A model generated the notes under the pieces. It did not search any database and was not told where the DNA came from. It saw nothing but the letters and a program-made list of their open reading frames with translations. 64,000 bases of DNA from Planctobacterium sp047947135 (GTDB lineage: Bacteria; Pseudomonadota; Gammaproteobacteria; Enterobacterales; Alteromonadaceae): contig CP170457.1 in NCBI GenBank assembly GCA_047947135.1, positions 1,736,001 to 1,800,000 on the forward strand, in the 5' to 3' direction. Numbering within the stretch: the stretch's first letter is position 1; every line of letters starts with the position of its first letter. Both the position numbers and the translations under genes were made by a program. Shown here piece after piece: positions 18,817 through 28,738 of this stretch.

Positions 18817-19745
18817 AAACGTTACTAGTCTGTCTTTTTTGTTGGAGCATTATTCCCTTGAATGCGATTGCAATTACGGTTTCCAGCGGCACGGTACACC
18901 AGATTTCTCCGTTTCCTTCTCAGTATTTTAGCAACAAGACTGTCCATGTCTGGTTGCCGGCCCATTATTCCGCAAGTAAAGAGTTTGCCGTGCTGTATAT
19001 GCATGATGGTCAGCACTTATTTGATGCCAGTCTCACCTGGAACAATCAGGAATGGGGCGTCGATGAAGTGGCAAGTCGACTGATGCAGGAAGGCAAAGTC
19101 AAAGACTTTATTGTGGTTGCTGTGTTTAACGGCAATGTGGCAGGGCACAATGACAGACACCGCGAGTACTTTCCAGAAAAGGTATTCACAGCGTTACCAG
19201 AAGCACGCAGACAACAGCTCAATCAGGTTGTTCGTGACGGCAATGCGGTGTTTGATGGACCAGTGCGGTCCGATGATTACTTAAGGTTTCTGGTGCAGGA
19301 ATTAAAGCCCTATATCGATAAAACGTTTTCTGTCGCAACCGATGCGCAAAACACCTTTATTATGGGGTCCAGTATGGGCGGGCTTATTTCAATGTACGCC
19401 ATCAGTGAGTATCCGGAGGTTTTCTCAGCGGCAGCGTGCCTTTCGACACACTGGCTGGGCGTGGGGCCGGAAGATAAAGACTGGTTACCCCCATACTTTT
19501 TTCAATATATGGTAGCAAGCCTACCCGATCCAAAGACACATCGTATTTATTTTGATTTTGGTACAGAGACACTGGATCAATACTACCCGCCTCTGCAGGC
19601 GGAGGCAGATAAAGTTATGCGTAACAAGGGGTACTCTGAGGGCAACTGGCTGACAAAAAGTTTCCCAGGGGCAGCCCATGACGAAAATAGCTGGAAAGCC
19701 AGACTACATGAGCCGCTTGAATTCCTTTTGTCGGTAAGTCATTGA
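18813..19745 (+). CDS. Secreted esterase of the esterase-D family (PF00756-like)
   Basis: 310 residues starting at TTG (18813), which overlaps the amylase stop TGA as TTGA; GGAG lies 7 bases upstream. A signal peptide (to about residue 20) precedes an alpha/beta hydrolase fold. The nucleophile elbow is GSSMGGLIS (Ser near 190), and a His in FPGAAHDENSWKARL near the C-terminus completes the triad. The FAVLYMHDGQHLFD segment is typical of enterochelin-esterase-like enzymes. Tight coupling with the amylase suggests that it removes acyl groups from an oligosaccharide, or that it acts as an alpha-amylase-associated hydrolase. That role is an inference. Confidence 0.85.
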   Translation: MKTLLVCLFCWSIIPLNAIAITVSSGTVHQISPFPSQYFSNKTVHVWLPAHYSASKEFAVLYMHDGQHLFDASLTWNNQEWGVDEVASRLMQEGKVKDFIVVAVFNGNVAGHNDRHREYFPEKVFTALPEARRQQLNQVVRDGNAVFDGPVRSDDYLRFLVQELKPYIDKTFSVATDAQNTFIMGSSMGGLISMYAISEYPEVFSAAACLSTHWLGVGPEDKDWLPPYFFQYMVASLPDPKTHRIYFDFGTETLDQYYPPLQAEADKVMRNKGYSEGNWLTKSFPGAAHDENSWKARLHEPLEFLLSVSH

Positions 19746-19898
19746 TCCATAGCCTTACTCGTCACGTTTGTTAATCAATAGTAAACAATTGTTGCCTGTT
19801 TTGTGAAAAGTAAATAGGGGTGTAGACTTGGCGTGGGGATAGACTGCGGGTAAAAAGCTTCAAAACTTATAACCAAGAAGAAGTTGAAGTAACCCAAT

Positions 19899-21722
19899 AT
19901 GCAAAAGTCTGAGAACGTACAAAACGCTAAAGTATTGTCACCAAAACGTAATACCTCAACCGCGGGTTCAATTACCGAACTTGCGCAGGAGCAGTTACAA
20001 CATTTTGGTATCGATCCCCAATCTGAATACGGGCAAAGTCTGTTTGCCACGGCAAAAAACCTGTATCAGGCGCAGGTGGATATAAATAATCTCTGGCAAA
20101 TTACCAACAAGACACTGGCAAATCTGGATCGCAAAGATAAGATTGCCTACTTTAATGCCAAAAAATTCTTATCCTTTCAGATTGCTAAGGTACTGGATAC
20201 GTTACAAAATCCTTTCAGAGCGACCTTTCAAAGCCTGCAGCAGCAAACCGGCTCTCAGGTTAGCAAAAGCCATTATCCACTATTTGACAATACAACTGCA
20301 TTGTTTTCTGCAACGCCTGTTATTGTGCGGACGGCTACTTATGTGTATGCCTGTACAGAATGGGTAGACGATGCGTTTCAGGGTAAAGAAGCGACACATC
20401 AGATTTATTCCCGTCTGCTAAACCCAACAAATATCTCTTTGGCCAACGCCATTGTCGAGTTGGAAGCGGGGCCATATGCAGCTGATTACCTGGCCTGGAA
20501 CTTTAACTCCGGTATGGCTGCCATCGACGCCATGTTGTCCAATGTATTGGGGCATGGTGATGTGTTAATCGTGTCGCGTAATGTCTATGGCGGTGTCTAT
20601 CAACTGTTGCATGATTATTTCGCCCGTGCCAATCGCCTGGACATCCAGATAGAGTGGTTTGATGGCTATGATGCAGCCAGCTTTGCCAACTTTATGAAAG
20701 AAGTGAAGGTGAAGCACAAGCAGCGTCTGCAAGATAACCAATTGCACGTTTATCTGGAGTCACCTTGTAACCCACACGGTTACGTTCTGGATGTGGCGGG
20801 CATCTGTAAGATTGCTCACGAAGATGATCATTTAGTCATGTTGGACTCCACGCTGGCGACACCTGTGTTGCATCAGCCATTGCAACGCTCAGATAAACGT
20901 GAGCGTCCGGATTATGTGGTGCACAGCTATACCAAAGATATTTGTGGTAGCGGCGCAACAACGGCCGGTGTAGTTATTGCTGAAACATGGCGCATGTTCC
21001 AGCCTAAAGGCGCTTGCATGAACGATTACGATTGGTCACGCACAATGTTCTGGGATGTCTATTACATTAAAGGAGCTTTCCTGGACTCGGAAAAAGCATT
21101 TGATGTACTGACAGGTATGAAAACACTTGAGCAGCGTATTTTATCGAAAAGTATCAATACGCAAGTACTAAGTCAGTTCTTTAATTCTCATGAAAAGATT
21201 TCTGTGCATTGTCACAGTATCGATGAGAATCACAATGCCACAATTCGGAAGAATCAATTACGTCATGGCTGGCCTTGTGCGTTATTTACGCTGGATATGG
21301 AAAAGTCTGGATTAGATCGGGACACCTTTGTGCGATTCTTCGATGCGCTTGAACCCGCGTTCAGCCATCAGGTGAGCATCGGACAGAACAACACTATCAT
21401 ACTGTGCCCAGCCTTAACCTCACATTCTGAAATGGGCACCGAAGAACAGAAAGAAGCGGGTATTTATTTAACAACCATGCGTATCGCTGTCGGTACAGAG
21501 AATATAAAAGAGATGATTGCGCATTTTATTAATGTCGCCAGATTGCACATCGATCCTATACATCCAGGCTTTAGTGAGGGCTTTATGTCTGCGGATGACG
21601 TGGACAATCTTTACATGGAAGTGGCTACCCGCTGTTGTCAGCAGCACTATTCCAGTACTGCGCCAATGCAGCAATTATTAAGCGGCCAGTTTGACTCAAC
21701 TGATGGTACACACGTCGCTTAA
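19899..21722 (+). CDS. Long PLP-dependent Cys/Met-metabolism-type enzyme
   Basis: 607 residues, about 200 longer than cystathionine gamma-synthase. Residues about 135-560 follow the Cys/Met metabolism PLP fold: YSRLLNPT (170-177, phosphate-binding Tyr/Arg), SGMAAIDA (204-211), LESPCNPHGYVLD, Asp316 in MLDSTLATP, and the PLP lysine Lys346 in HSYTKDICGSGATTAG. The first 130 residues are a charged helical extension not found in MetB/MetC. Reaction unknown; a gamma- or beta-elimination/replacement on a sulfur amino acid is likely. It stands as a single gene with an intrinsic terminator. The predicted start has no strong ribosome binding site, though GAAGAAGTTGAAG lies upstream. Confidence 0.82.
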   Translation: MQKSENVQNAKVLSPKRNTSTAGSITELAQEQLQHFGIDPQSEYGQSLFATAKNLYQAQVDINNLWQITNKTLANLDRKDKIAYFNAKKFLSFQIAKVLDTLQNPFRATFQSLQQQTGSQVSKSHYPLFDNTTALFSATPVIVRTATYVYACTEWVDDAFQGKEATHQIYSRLLNPTNISLANAIVELEAGPYAADYLAWNFNSGMAAIDAMLSNVLGHGDVLIVSRNVYGGVYQLLHDYFARANRLDIQIEWFDGYDAASFANFMKEVKVKHKQRLQDNQLHVYLESPCNPHGYVLDVAGICKIAHEDDHLVMLDSTLATPVLHQPLQRSDKRERPDYVVHSYTKDICGSGATTAGVVIAETWRMFQPKGACMNDYDWSRTMFWDVYYIKGAFLDSEKAFDVLTGMKTLEQRILSKSINTQVLSQFFNSHEKISVHCHSIDENHNATIRKNQLRHGWPCALFTLDMEKSGLDRDTFVRFFDALEPAFSHQVSIGQNNTIILCPALTSHSEMGTEEQKEAGIYLTTMRIAVGTENIKEMIAHFINVARLHIDPIHPGFSEGFMSADDVDNLYMEVATRCCQQHYSSTAPMQQLLSGQFDSTDGTHVA

Positions 21723-21750
21723 CACAACACTATTTCTTACAAGTCATTGA

Positions 21751-21774
21751 AAACCACCTTCGGGTGGTTTTTTA
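21751..21774 (+). terminator. Intrinsic terminator after the PLP enzyme gene
   Basis: A perfect 8-bp stem AAACCACC/GGTGGTTT with a TTCG tetraloop (21751-21770) runs straight into further T residues. Confidence 0.92.
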
Positions 21775-22008
21775 CTTTCTCGCCAAAAAAGTATCGTTTC
21801 CCACCGCAATTGCCTTATTAATAACCATGTTGACTAGAAAATAGCCTATCTAGATTTTTTTTAAATAACAGGACAAAACAGTTGAGAGAATTTATTTGAC
21901 CGTCTATAACTGTGTTCAGCTCCGAGGACTGAGGTCGGACGAGTTGAGTCAAGTGGCTCTTAATAACAATAAAAAACAAAAAATAAAAACAAACAACAAA
22001 GGTAAATT

Positions 22009-22866
22009 ATGAAGCGAAATATCAGCTACTTGCTTGCTTTGCTTGCACTTTTTTGCAATCTAAGTTGGGCAAATACCGGACTTGCTCTGGTACATGGAAC
22101 GGGAAAACAAACGGATGCATATAACGATTACTGGACGGGAAGTTTTGTTAATACCGTAAAACAGGGGTTACCGAACTCGTCGCTGGTGGTTGTGGTCAAT
22201 TGTGATTTTGATCAGTACATGTGGGATCAGGACGCGGCAGGGTGCCTTGCCGGTCAATTGTCAAACTTTATTAATCAAAATAGTATTACTGATTTAAAAG
22301 TAGTGACCCACTCTAATGGTGGCAATGTGCTGCGTTGGATTTTATCCAACCCAACCTGGGATAGCCGTTACCCACAAATTATCTCCACTATCAGTCGCAG
22401 TATTGCCTTGGCACCGTCCAGTGCCGGAACGCCTTTAGCAGATGCGGTTATGCAGGGGAATACCTTTGAAACAACACTGGGCTGGCTATTAGGCTACAAA
22501 AGCGATGCCGTAAGACAGCAACAGGAAGGGTGGATGAGTTATTACAATAGCTACTATTTGCTTGGTACTTCTGGTCGCCCATCTTTGCCTTCGATCTTTG
22601 AATCTGTTGTTGGGTCTGATGTTGATTCGGCGATTTGGGACGGTGACAGTTATTGCGGTGGTTATCAATATCAGGTCGCACTGGAAGTCACCCAAAACTG
22701 GCTGGATTCCTGTTCAGATGGATTCCTGAATTGTTCCTCGCAATCCGCTGCAGGTACTCAATGGTTTAAAGACAAACAAAAAACCAAAGGTTCTGAGCCG
22801 CTAAGTCATCAACAAAGCCGTCGTGCTTGTTTTAATCTGGACAAACTCGTCAGAGATCGCATTTAA
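22009..22866 (+). CDS. Secreted alpha/beta-hydrolase, lipase-like
   Basis: 285 residues with a signal peptide (about 1-21, ending WAN). The oxyanion-side motif LVHGTG and the nucleophile elbow VTHSNGGNVLRW (Ser near 103) give an alpha/beta-hydrolase resembling class-2 lipases and PGAP1-like esterases; the usual first Gly of GxSxG is Thr here. Several cysteine pairs (CDFDQ...CLAG; YCGGY; DSCSDGFLNCSS) suggest disulfides outside the cell. It starts after a long A-rich leader (21961-22008). It is followed 8 bases later by an exported protein gene, likely in one operon. Substrate not known. Confidence 0.75.
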   Translation: MKRNISYLLALLALFCNLSWANTGLALVHGTGKQTDAYNDYWTGSFVNTVKQGLPNSSLVVVVNCDFDQYMWDQDAAGCLAGQLSNFINQNSITDLKVVTHSNGGNVLRWILSNPTWDSRYPQIISTISRSIALAPSSAGTPLADAVMQGNTFETTLGWLLGYKSDAVRQQQEGWMSYYNSYYLLGTSGRPSLPSIFESVVGSDVDSAIWDGDSYCGGYQYQVALEVTQNWLDSCSDGFLNCSSQSAAGTQWFKDKQKTKGSEPLSHQQSRRACFNLDKLVRDRI

Positions 22867-22874
22867 GGAGCCTA

Positions 22875-24074
22875 ATGATGAAATCGAACTATTTAACCCT
22901 GTTTAAAGCTCTTTCAACCGCGACTTTGGCTTTTGCCAGCAGCGCCTTCAGCGCTGATGTAAATACCGGCTATCAGGTTCAACGAGAGATTACTCAGGCA
23001 ATTCCTGAAGGATTGCAATCTGAGCAACCGCGTGTTGAGTATATCTGGCCTGCAGTACTGCCAGTTTTATCTATGGCAGCAAATAAGCAGCAGATCAGTA
23101 GCGACTATTATTGGCAGGTTGTCAGCGGCAAGCAGCTAACTTCTGGCGTGAAAATCTATACCACCACCGAAGACGCGTTGTTGCGTCTGGCCCCAAAGGC
23201 TGACTATAGCAGCGGTGTGAAATTGCAATCAAAGGATTTGGATTTAACCCAGATGACGCTGACTGGTGCACAGGATAAGACGCTGTCACTGAAACAAATT
23301 GCCTCTGTTGAGGCGATGAAGCTCGCTGGTTTCGATGATGGCAGTGTCGCACTACGACTACCGCAAAATCATTCAGTACAGCCGATGGTGTTAAAGACCC
23401 AACAGCGACTGGCTGATGACGCACAGTACTTACTTCAGGTAAAAGAAAAGCACTCACCTTATACGCTGGATATTGAAGCGAAGAATGCCGTTGAGCAAAA
23501 TGACAATGTTATGTCACTGTCAATGCAAGTCGCCGGACAGGCAGTAAACGAGGCCAGTACGGATGTGCAACTGTTGTCGCAAAACGGACCAAGTGTTGCC
23601 GTAACCTATCAGGATGGACAAGTGAAGTTGCCTCGCAACCTGACCAATGTCGGTGCCTTTCAGGGATTGTATGAACTGCAAATTACGACTTTGGCAAATG
23701 TCGAAGGACAGTGGGTTAAACGCTCTGCAAAAGTCCCGTTTGCCCAGCACGTAAAAACCGCCGAATTGGCCGGTGCATTGCAACGCAAGGGGGACCATCT
23801 TTATGTGCCATTGATGGTGCATGAGCCGGGACGGTATTCGGTGACAGCAACACTTCAGGCTTTCACAAAACTCGGTAAGCAAGTCAATGTGCAGACCGCT
23901 GATGTGGCGCAATGGCTGGCGCAACCGCAGGATCTGCGTTTGCCATTTGATTTGAGTAAATTTGAGCAACTACAAGGACCTTTCACATTGCTCAATGTGC
24001 AACTCAAAGATCAAGGACGCATGATGCCATTGCAATACGCACCGACATTGCAATACGCCACAAACGCCATGTAA
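22875..24074 (+). CDS. Exported protein, DUF4785-like
   Basis: 399 residues beginning with ATGATG (22875). A signal peptide ends near AFSADVNTGYQ. The middle and C-terminal parts look all-beta (two or three Ig-like segments). They include LYVPLMVHEPGRYSVTATLQ and LPFDLSKFEQLQGPFTLLNVQLKD, the pattern of DUF4785 proteins found in marine gammaproteobacteria. It lies 8 bases after the lipase-like gene (GGAG overlapping region), so it may be a partner or chaperone of that secreted hydrolase. The function of this family is unknown and the family name is from memory of the pattern. Confidence 0.6.
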   Translation: MMKSNYLTLFKALSTATLAFASSAFSADVNTGYQVQREITQAIPEGLQSEQPRVEYIWPAVLPVLSMAANKQQISSDYYWQVVSGKQLTSGVKIYTTTEDALLRLAPKADYSSGVKLQSKDLDLTQMTLTGAQDKTLSLKQIASVEAMKLAGFDDGSVALRLPQNHSVQPMVLKTQQRLADDAQYLLQVKEKHSPYTLDIEAKNAVEQNDNVMSLSMQVAGQAVNEASTDVQLLSQNGPSVAVTYQDGQVKLPRNLTNVGAFQGLYELQITTLANVEGQWVKRSAKVPFAQHVKTAELAGALQRKGDHLYVPLMVHEPGRYSVTATLQAFTKLGKQVNVQTADVAQWLAQPQDLRLPFDLSKFEQLQGPFTLLNVQLKDQGRMMPLQYAPTLQYATNAM

Positions 24075-24138
24075 TAGAGACTTACTAGGTAATCAATACG
24101 AGGTGGCGCGTTGTCGCTGCCTCAACTTCTTATCTGTC

Positions 24139-25254
24139 TCAGGCGCTTTTACTCAGCACACCCAATACAGCGCTGCGTTTAGCCCCCGTCACTGACGGTA
24201 CATTCCCAGGGATGTTGTGTTGAAAGGCAAAAGCCAACCAGGCAAACGCTAAGGCTTCTACTGCATCAGGTTCAATGCCCAGTTGTGTTGTACTCAGCAA
24301 GTTTTTACTCGGCAGTGCTTTGGCCAACTCAGTCATCATCAATTGATTATGCACGCCACCACCACAAACATAAACGCTATCCACTGCTGGAAGTTGGTTG
24401 ATCTGTTGTGTGATGCTTTGCACTGTTACCTGCAGAAGTGTTGCCTGTACATCCTGCGGCGCAATTTTTTCTGACTGTACCTGTAAAACCTGATTCAGCC
24501 ATTCCAGATGAAATTGCTCCCGACCGGTGCTTTTGGGGGCTGGTGCAGAAAAATAGTCGAGCGACAATAAGCCAGCCAATAACGCTTCATTTACTGTTCC
24601 AGACCGCGCCCAATCCCCGTTTTTGTCGTAATTCTCGCCGGTATGCTGTTTACACCAGGTATCCAACAGGCGGTTTCCTGGTCCGGTATCGAACCCTAAC
24701 AGGCTATCTTTGTCGGCATCTTTAGGCAGATAACTGATGTTGGCGATGCCACCGATATTCAGAATCACCCGGTGTTCCTGATTACTTTGAAAAACAGCAT
24801 GATGAAATGCAGGGACTAATGGTGCACCCTGGCCGCCAAGTGCAATGTCTTTTCTGCGAAAGTCAGCGACGACATCAATGTTGCTTAAGGTGGCAATGCT
24901 ATTTGGGTCTCCAATCTGCACACTGTATCCGGGCTCGATATCGGGATGATGTCTGATCGTCTGGCCGTGAGAGCCCACAAGTCTGATGTCTTTAGAACAG
25001 AGTTGGTTTTGCTTTAGCAGAATCTCAATTGCTCTGGCAAAGTGCATAGCAACCTGGCGGTCAGCTTTAGCACTGCGATTAATTTCATCGTCACCTGGCT
25101 GACACAACGCCCTCAGCTCGTTTAATAACTCAGTGTCGTAGGGCAGGCTAAGGAAATCAATGGTTTTACAGGTGGTTGAGCTCAGCTCAGCGATGACTGC
25201 ATCGACACCATCCATGCTGGTTCCAGAGATGAGTCCAATGTAATAGTCAGACAT
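24139..25254 (-). CDS. anmK: Anhydro-N-acetylmuramic acid kinase
   Basis: 371 residues, the usual AnmK length. The N-terminus IGLISGTSMDGVDAVIAEL carries the GTSMDG signature, and further conserved parts are VGSHGQTIRHHP, LNIGGIANISYL, GFDTGPGNRLLD and VCGGGVHNQLMM of the ASKHA fold. It cleaves and phosphorylates 1,6-anhydroMurNAc released during wall turnover to MurNAc-6-phosphate. The next gene upstream on the same strand encodes an M23 murein peptidase, so the pair links wall remodelling with recycling. Confidence 0.95.
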   Translation of the reverse strand: MSDYYIGLISGTSMDGVDAVIAELSSTTCKTIDFLSLPYDTELLNELRALCQPGDDEINRSAKADRQVAMHFARAIEILLKQNQLCSKDIRLVGSHGQTIRHHPDIEPGYSVQIGDPNSIATLSNIDVVADFRRKDIALGGQGAPLVPAFHHAVFQSNQEHRVILNIGGIANISYLPKDADKDSLLGFDTGPGNRLLDTWCKQHTGENYDKNGDWARSGTVNEALLAGLLSLDYFSAPAPKSTGREQFHLEWLNQVLQVQSEKIAPQDVQATLLQVTVQSITQQINQLPAVDSVYVCGGGVHNQLMMTELAKALPSKNLLSTTQLGIEPDAVEALAFAWLAFAFQHNIPGNVPSVTGAKRSAVLGVLSKSA

Positions 25255-25343
25255 ACTGTTGAGGCCTTGATTTAAGAGTTGACCACTATATCAGGGTGTG
25301 TGGATTGCCGTCACCCGCTTGTACTCAGGTAACGTCCTTGGTT

Positions 25344-26996
25344 CTAATTCATCGCCAACATAATGCGACGATTCATATCCAGTTTTTCCTGGTAGTCATT
25401 GGCCAATGCTATGAATTTCTGTTTTTCCTGACGAGCAATTGGCATTGCTTTAGGTAACTTCACGGTACGTGGATTTTGGTGCTTTCCATTGACCAAAAAT
25501 TCATAATGAAGGTGAGGTGCTGTTGCCAAACCGGTCTTGCCAACATAGCCAATGACTTGCCCCTGTTTTACCCATTGACCTTTTTTCACTGCCCGTTTTG
25601 TAAAATGCAGGTACTTGGTAGTGTAGGTATCCCCGTGCTGAATAAATACATAGTTACCGTTATATTGATTATAGGTAGCTTCTATCACTCTGCCATCGCC
25701 AGCGGCCACAACCGGTGTTCCGGAATTAGCAGCATAATCAATACCGTTGTGTGCTTTCCAGCGCTTCAGAACCGGATGAAAACGCTTAGGTTTGAAGTTG
25801 GAACTGATATACTTAAAGCTAACCGGGGCACGTAAAAATGACTTACGCATGCTGCGCCCTTCTGGCGTGTAATAATTACCATCGGTATATAGAATGGCGG
25901 AGAATTGTTCACCCTGATTAGAAAATTCTGCCGCAACAATATCGCCATATCCAACGAATTCACCGTCGATATAGTTCTCTTCATACATCACATTGAAATG
26001 ATCTCCTTCGCGAATGTCCAACGCAAAGTCGATATCCCAACCGAATATCATCGCCAGGCTCATAATTTGATTGTCTGAGAGTCCCGCTTTGATTCCCGCA
26101 TTCCAAAAACTGCTGTCAATAGTGCCACTGGCATAATTCAAACGCGAATATAACTCTTTGTGTTCCAAAGAAGACTGATATGTATTGTTTTGCTTCTCAA
26201 CAACCAGTGTTTGCGTTTCAGAAAAGTCATATTCTAGTCGGGCAAAGCTGCCATCTTGCTCTTTCAGCAGACGTAACTCTTCACCAGGCATAATTTTGAG
26301 TAGCTTTTTGGCAGATGTACCTGCTCGGCTCACATGGTGCACTTCCTTGGCTGTGAGTCCGGCACGGGAAAAGACTTTTGCCAGATTATCTCCCCGTTGA
26401 ACCCGAAAAGCCTGCCAATCTGGTGTATCCTCCTGAACATTGTCATTGGCTTCCAGCAATAACTCTTGTTTTAACGCTAAGGTATAACGTAATCCGGGTT
26501 CCAGCGTCGTTGCTTCCATTGCGGGTAGATTCAGAACGGAGGCTGGCATGGCTGGAGTCGGCTCGACATCATCTGAGACAGTCTGTGTCACTTGTGATGT
26601 TACAGCTGTCACAGGGTTATCCAATGGCGTTTCAAGCATCATTTTTTGCTCAGCAACCGTTTTAGTTGCAAGCGATTCCTCACTGGCGGCAATTGGCTTG
26701 AGACCAGTATCAATCTCTTTTAGTGGTTTAGCTTGCGAAGCTTCGGAGCTAAGTACGACGGGTTGAACTTCATGATTTTGGGCAGTTTGCAGAATATCTG
26801 CGGGAATGGAAACTTCGATGCGTTGCCCAGTGTTGGGGGTAACGACTGCATCATCTGCGGCAATTGATTTCGCGGCCTCAACATCGTCGCTGGGCATAAG
26901 CAGTGCGATAGTCAGCAAAAACGCGCTACTACACAGTATGAGTTTATGTTGTTTGGGCAAACGTAAAAACGTCTGCATCATTTCTTTATGAAGCAT
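25344..26996 (-). CDS. M23 family metallopeptidase with LysM/OapA-like region (MepM/YebA type)
   Basis: About 550 residues. The chosen start is the ATG at 26996; a GTG at 27020 and ATGs at 26981/26978 are also possible and no ribosome binding site decides. The order is: short cytoplasmic part, membrane anchor (about 15-35), a long variable linker, an OapA/LysM-like domain (FRVQRGDNLAKVFSRAGLT), then an M23 lysostaphin-like domain. The zinc site appears as H (HNGIDYA) with D, and HLHYEF. It probably cuts murein cross-links to allow wall growth, as MepM does. It is divergent from tyrS, the same arrangement as in many gammaproteobacteria. Confidence 0.9.
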   Translation of the reverse strand: MLHKEMMQTFLRLPKQHKLILCSSAFLLTIALLMPSDDVEAAKSIAADDAVVTPNTGQRIEVSIPADILQTAQNHEVQPVVLSSEASQAKPLKEIDTGLKPIAASEESLATKTVAEQKMMLETPLDNPVTAVTSQVTQTVSDDVEPTPAMPASVLNLPAMEATTLEPGLRYTLALKQELLLEANDNVQEDTPDWQAFRVQRGDNLAKVFSRAGLTAKEVHHVSRAGTSAKKLLKIMPGEELRLLKEQDGSFARLEYDFSETQTLVVEKQNNTYQSSLEHKELYSRLNYASGTIDSSFWNAGIKAGLSDNQIMSLAMIFGWDIDFALDIREGDHFNVMYEENYIDGEFVGYGDIVAAEFSNQGEQFSAILYTDGNYYTPEGRSMRKSFLRAPVSFKYISSNFKPKRFHPVLKRWKAHNGIDYAANSGTPVVAAGDGRVIEATYNQYNGNYVFIQHGDTYTTKYLHFTKRAVKKGQWVKQGQVIGYVGKTGLATAPHLHYEFLVNGKHQNPRTVKLPKAMPIARQEKQKFIALANDYQEKLDMNRRIMLAMN

Positions 26997-27277
26997 AAAT
27001 TTATTATTGTTTTGGGCCACTCTATGGTGGTGTTGCGCACATTATACTGCGTGACAATCAGCAGTATTCCCCACATCGGTTGCCAAAGTCTGTTGCTTTT
27101 TTCTGTTTGATTTTGCAACAGTCAGTTTGTTATTTTTTTGTTTTTCTGTAACCGATTTCCAGAGCATATAATGATCTTACTGATTTTTCTAGCAAAAATA
27201 CGCTTTCCATTCGAGTGCCAGGCAAGTAAAATTCAGCGTTTTTGAATGACACTATCTGTTTTGGGAGAAGTAGCTAA

Positions 27278-28477
27278 ATGACTGATTGGCAACAGGCGCT
27301 AGCCGAGATAAAACGCGGTGCCGACGAAATTCTGGTTGAAGAAGAATTGATCGAGCGCCTGAAAGAAGGCAAGCCAATGAAAATTAAAGCTGGTTTTGAC
27401 CCAACAGCACCCGATTTACATCTTGGGCATACGGTTTTAATCAATAAGTTGCGAGCATTCCAACAACTGGGACACGAAGTCACTTTTTTGATCGGGGATT
27501 TCACTGGCATGATAGGTGATCCAACCGGCAAAAATGCCACTCGTAAACCGTTGACTAAAGAACAAATCTTAGCCAATGCTGAAACTTATAAAGAGCAGGT
27601 GTTTAAGATATTGGACCCGGAAAAAACCATTATTCGTTTCAATTCCGAGTGGATGGAAGCGTTGGGTGCGGCAGGCATGATTAAATTGGCTGCACGACAA
27701 ACGGTGGCAAGAATGCTGGAGCGTGATGATTTTAAGAAGCGCTTTGCCAATGGTCAGTCTATTGCCATTCATGAATTTTTATACCCCTTAGCGCAAGGCT
27801 GGGATTCTGTCGCCTTGGAGTCCGATGTTGAGTTGGGTGGCACAGATCAGCGCTTTAATCTGTTGATGGGGCGTGAATTGCAAAAAGAAGAAGGGCAGAA
27901 GCCGCAGGTGGTTTTGATGGTGCCGTTGTTGGAAGGATTGGACGGTGTACAAAAAATGTCAAAGTCCCTGAACAACTATATTGGGATCACGGATGCACCG
28001 AATGACATGTTTGGCAAAATCATGTCTATTTCTGATGACCTGATGTGGCGTTATTACGATCTACTGAGCTTCCGTCCTTTGGAAGAGATCGCTGAATTAA
28101 AACAGCAGATAGCTAATGGGAGTAATCCTCGGGATATTAAGATATTGCTTGCGAAAGAAATCATCGCACGTTTCCATGATGACGAGGCAGCCGAAAAGGC
28201 GCATCAGGATTTTGTTACTCGCTTTCAGAAGAATGCCATTCCCGATGATTTACCTGAAGTAGAAATTGCTTTGTCAGAAGAAGGGTTAGCGATTGCTAAC
28301 TTACTTCGTGAGGCTTCACTGGTATCTTCCACATCAGAAGCGATGCGTATGATTAAGCAAGGCGCGGTGAAGATTGATGGTGAAAAAGTATCAGATACCA
28401 AGTTGCAACTTACGGAAACCGGGTCAGCAGTTTATCAAGTCGGTAAACGTAAATTTGCTCGCATAACTCTGCACTAA
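27278..28477 (+). CDS. tyrS: Tyrosyl-tRNA synthetase
   Basis: 399 residues of the class-I TyrRS of the shorter TyrZ-like type. HLGHTVL is the HIGH motif and VQKMSKSLNN the KMSKS loop. A C-terminal S4 RNA-binding domain (about 335-398; SEAMRMIKQGAVKIDGEKV) is present. The GGAG ribosome site lies at 27263-27266. It charges tRNA-Tyr with tyrosine in the cytoplasm. The 257-base gap upstream separates it from the divergent M23 gene. Confidence 0.97.
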   Translation: MTDWQQALAEIKRGADEILVEEELIERLKEGKPMKIKAGFDPTAPDLHLGHTVLINKLRAFQQLGHEVTFLIGDFTGMIGDPTGKNATRKPLTKEQILANAETYKEQVFKILDPEKTIIRFNSEWMEALGAAGMIKLAARQTVARMLERDDFKKRFANGQSIAIHEFLYPLAQGWDSVALESDVELGGTDQRFNLLMGRELQKEEGQKPQVVLMVPLLEGLDGVQKMSKSLNNYIGITDAPNDMFGKIMSISDDLMWRYYDLLSFRPLEEIAELKQQIANGSNPRDIKILLAKEIIARFHDDEAAEKAHQDFVTRFQKNAIPDDLPEVEIALSEEGLAIANLLREASLVSSTSEAMRMIKQGAVKIDGEKVSDTKLQLTETGSAVYQVGKRKFARITLH

Positions 28478-28738
28478 ACTAACTACTTTCTCGGACGCGC
28501 TGCCATCTTAACGTCTGCTTGAGATGGCGTCGCTGCTTTAGCGCATCACACTATTTTTTATTTCCGTCTCAACAATAATCACTTCCGTTGTCCCGATATT
28601 TCTAACATTATCCTGAAATAATCAGTTGGACAAGTTGCCAGGGTCGCTATGCTTGTTGTAGCAGACTCACCTGATGGGTGAACTGCGGCGCATTCGAAAT
28701 ATTGTGTATTTTCATGCGTTACCTTGTATTTGGAGCGA

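Noticed and set aside
28500..28530. Possible terminator after tyrS (GCCATCT/AGATGGC)
   Set aside because: The 7-bp stem has a 13-base loop and no T-run follows closely, so it is not called.
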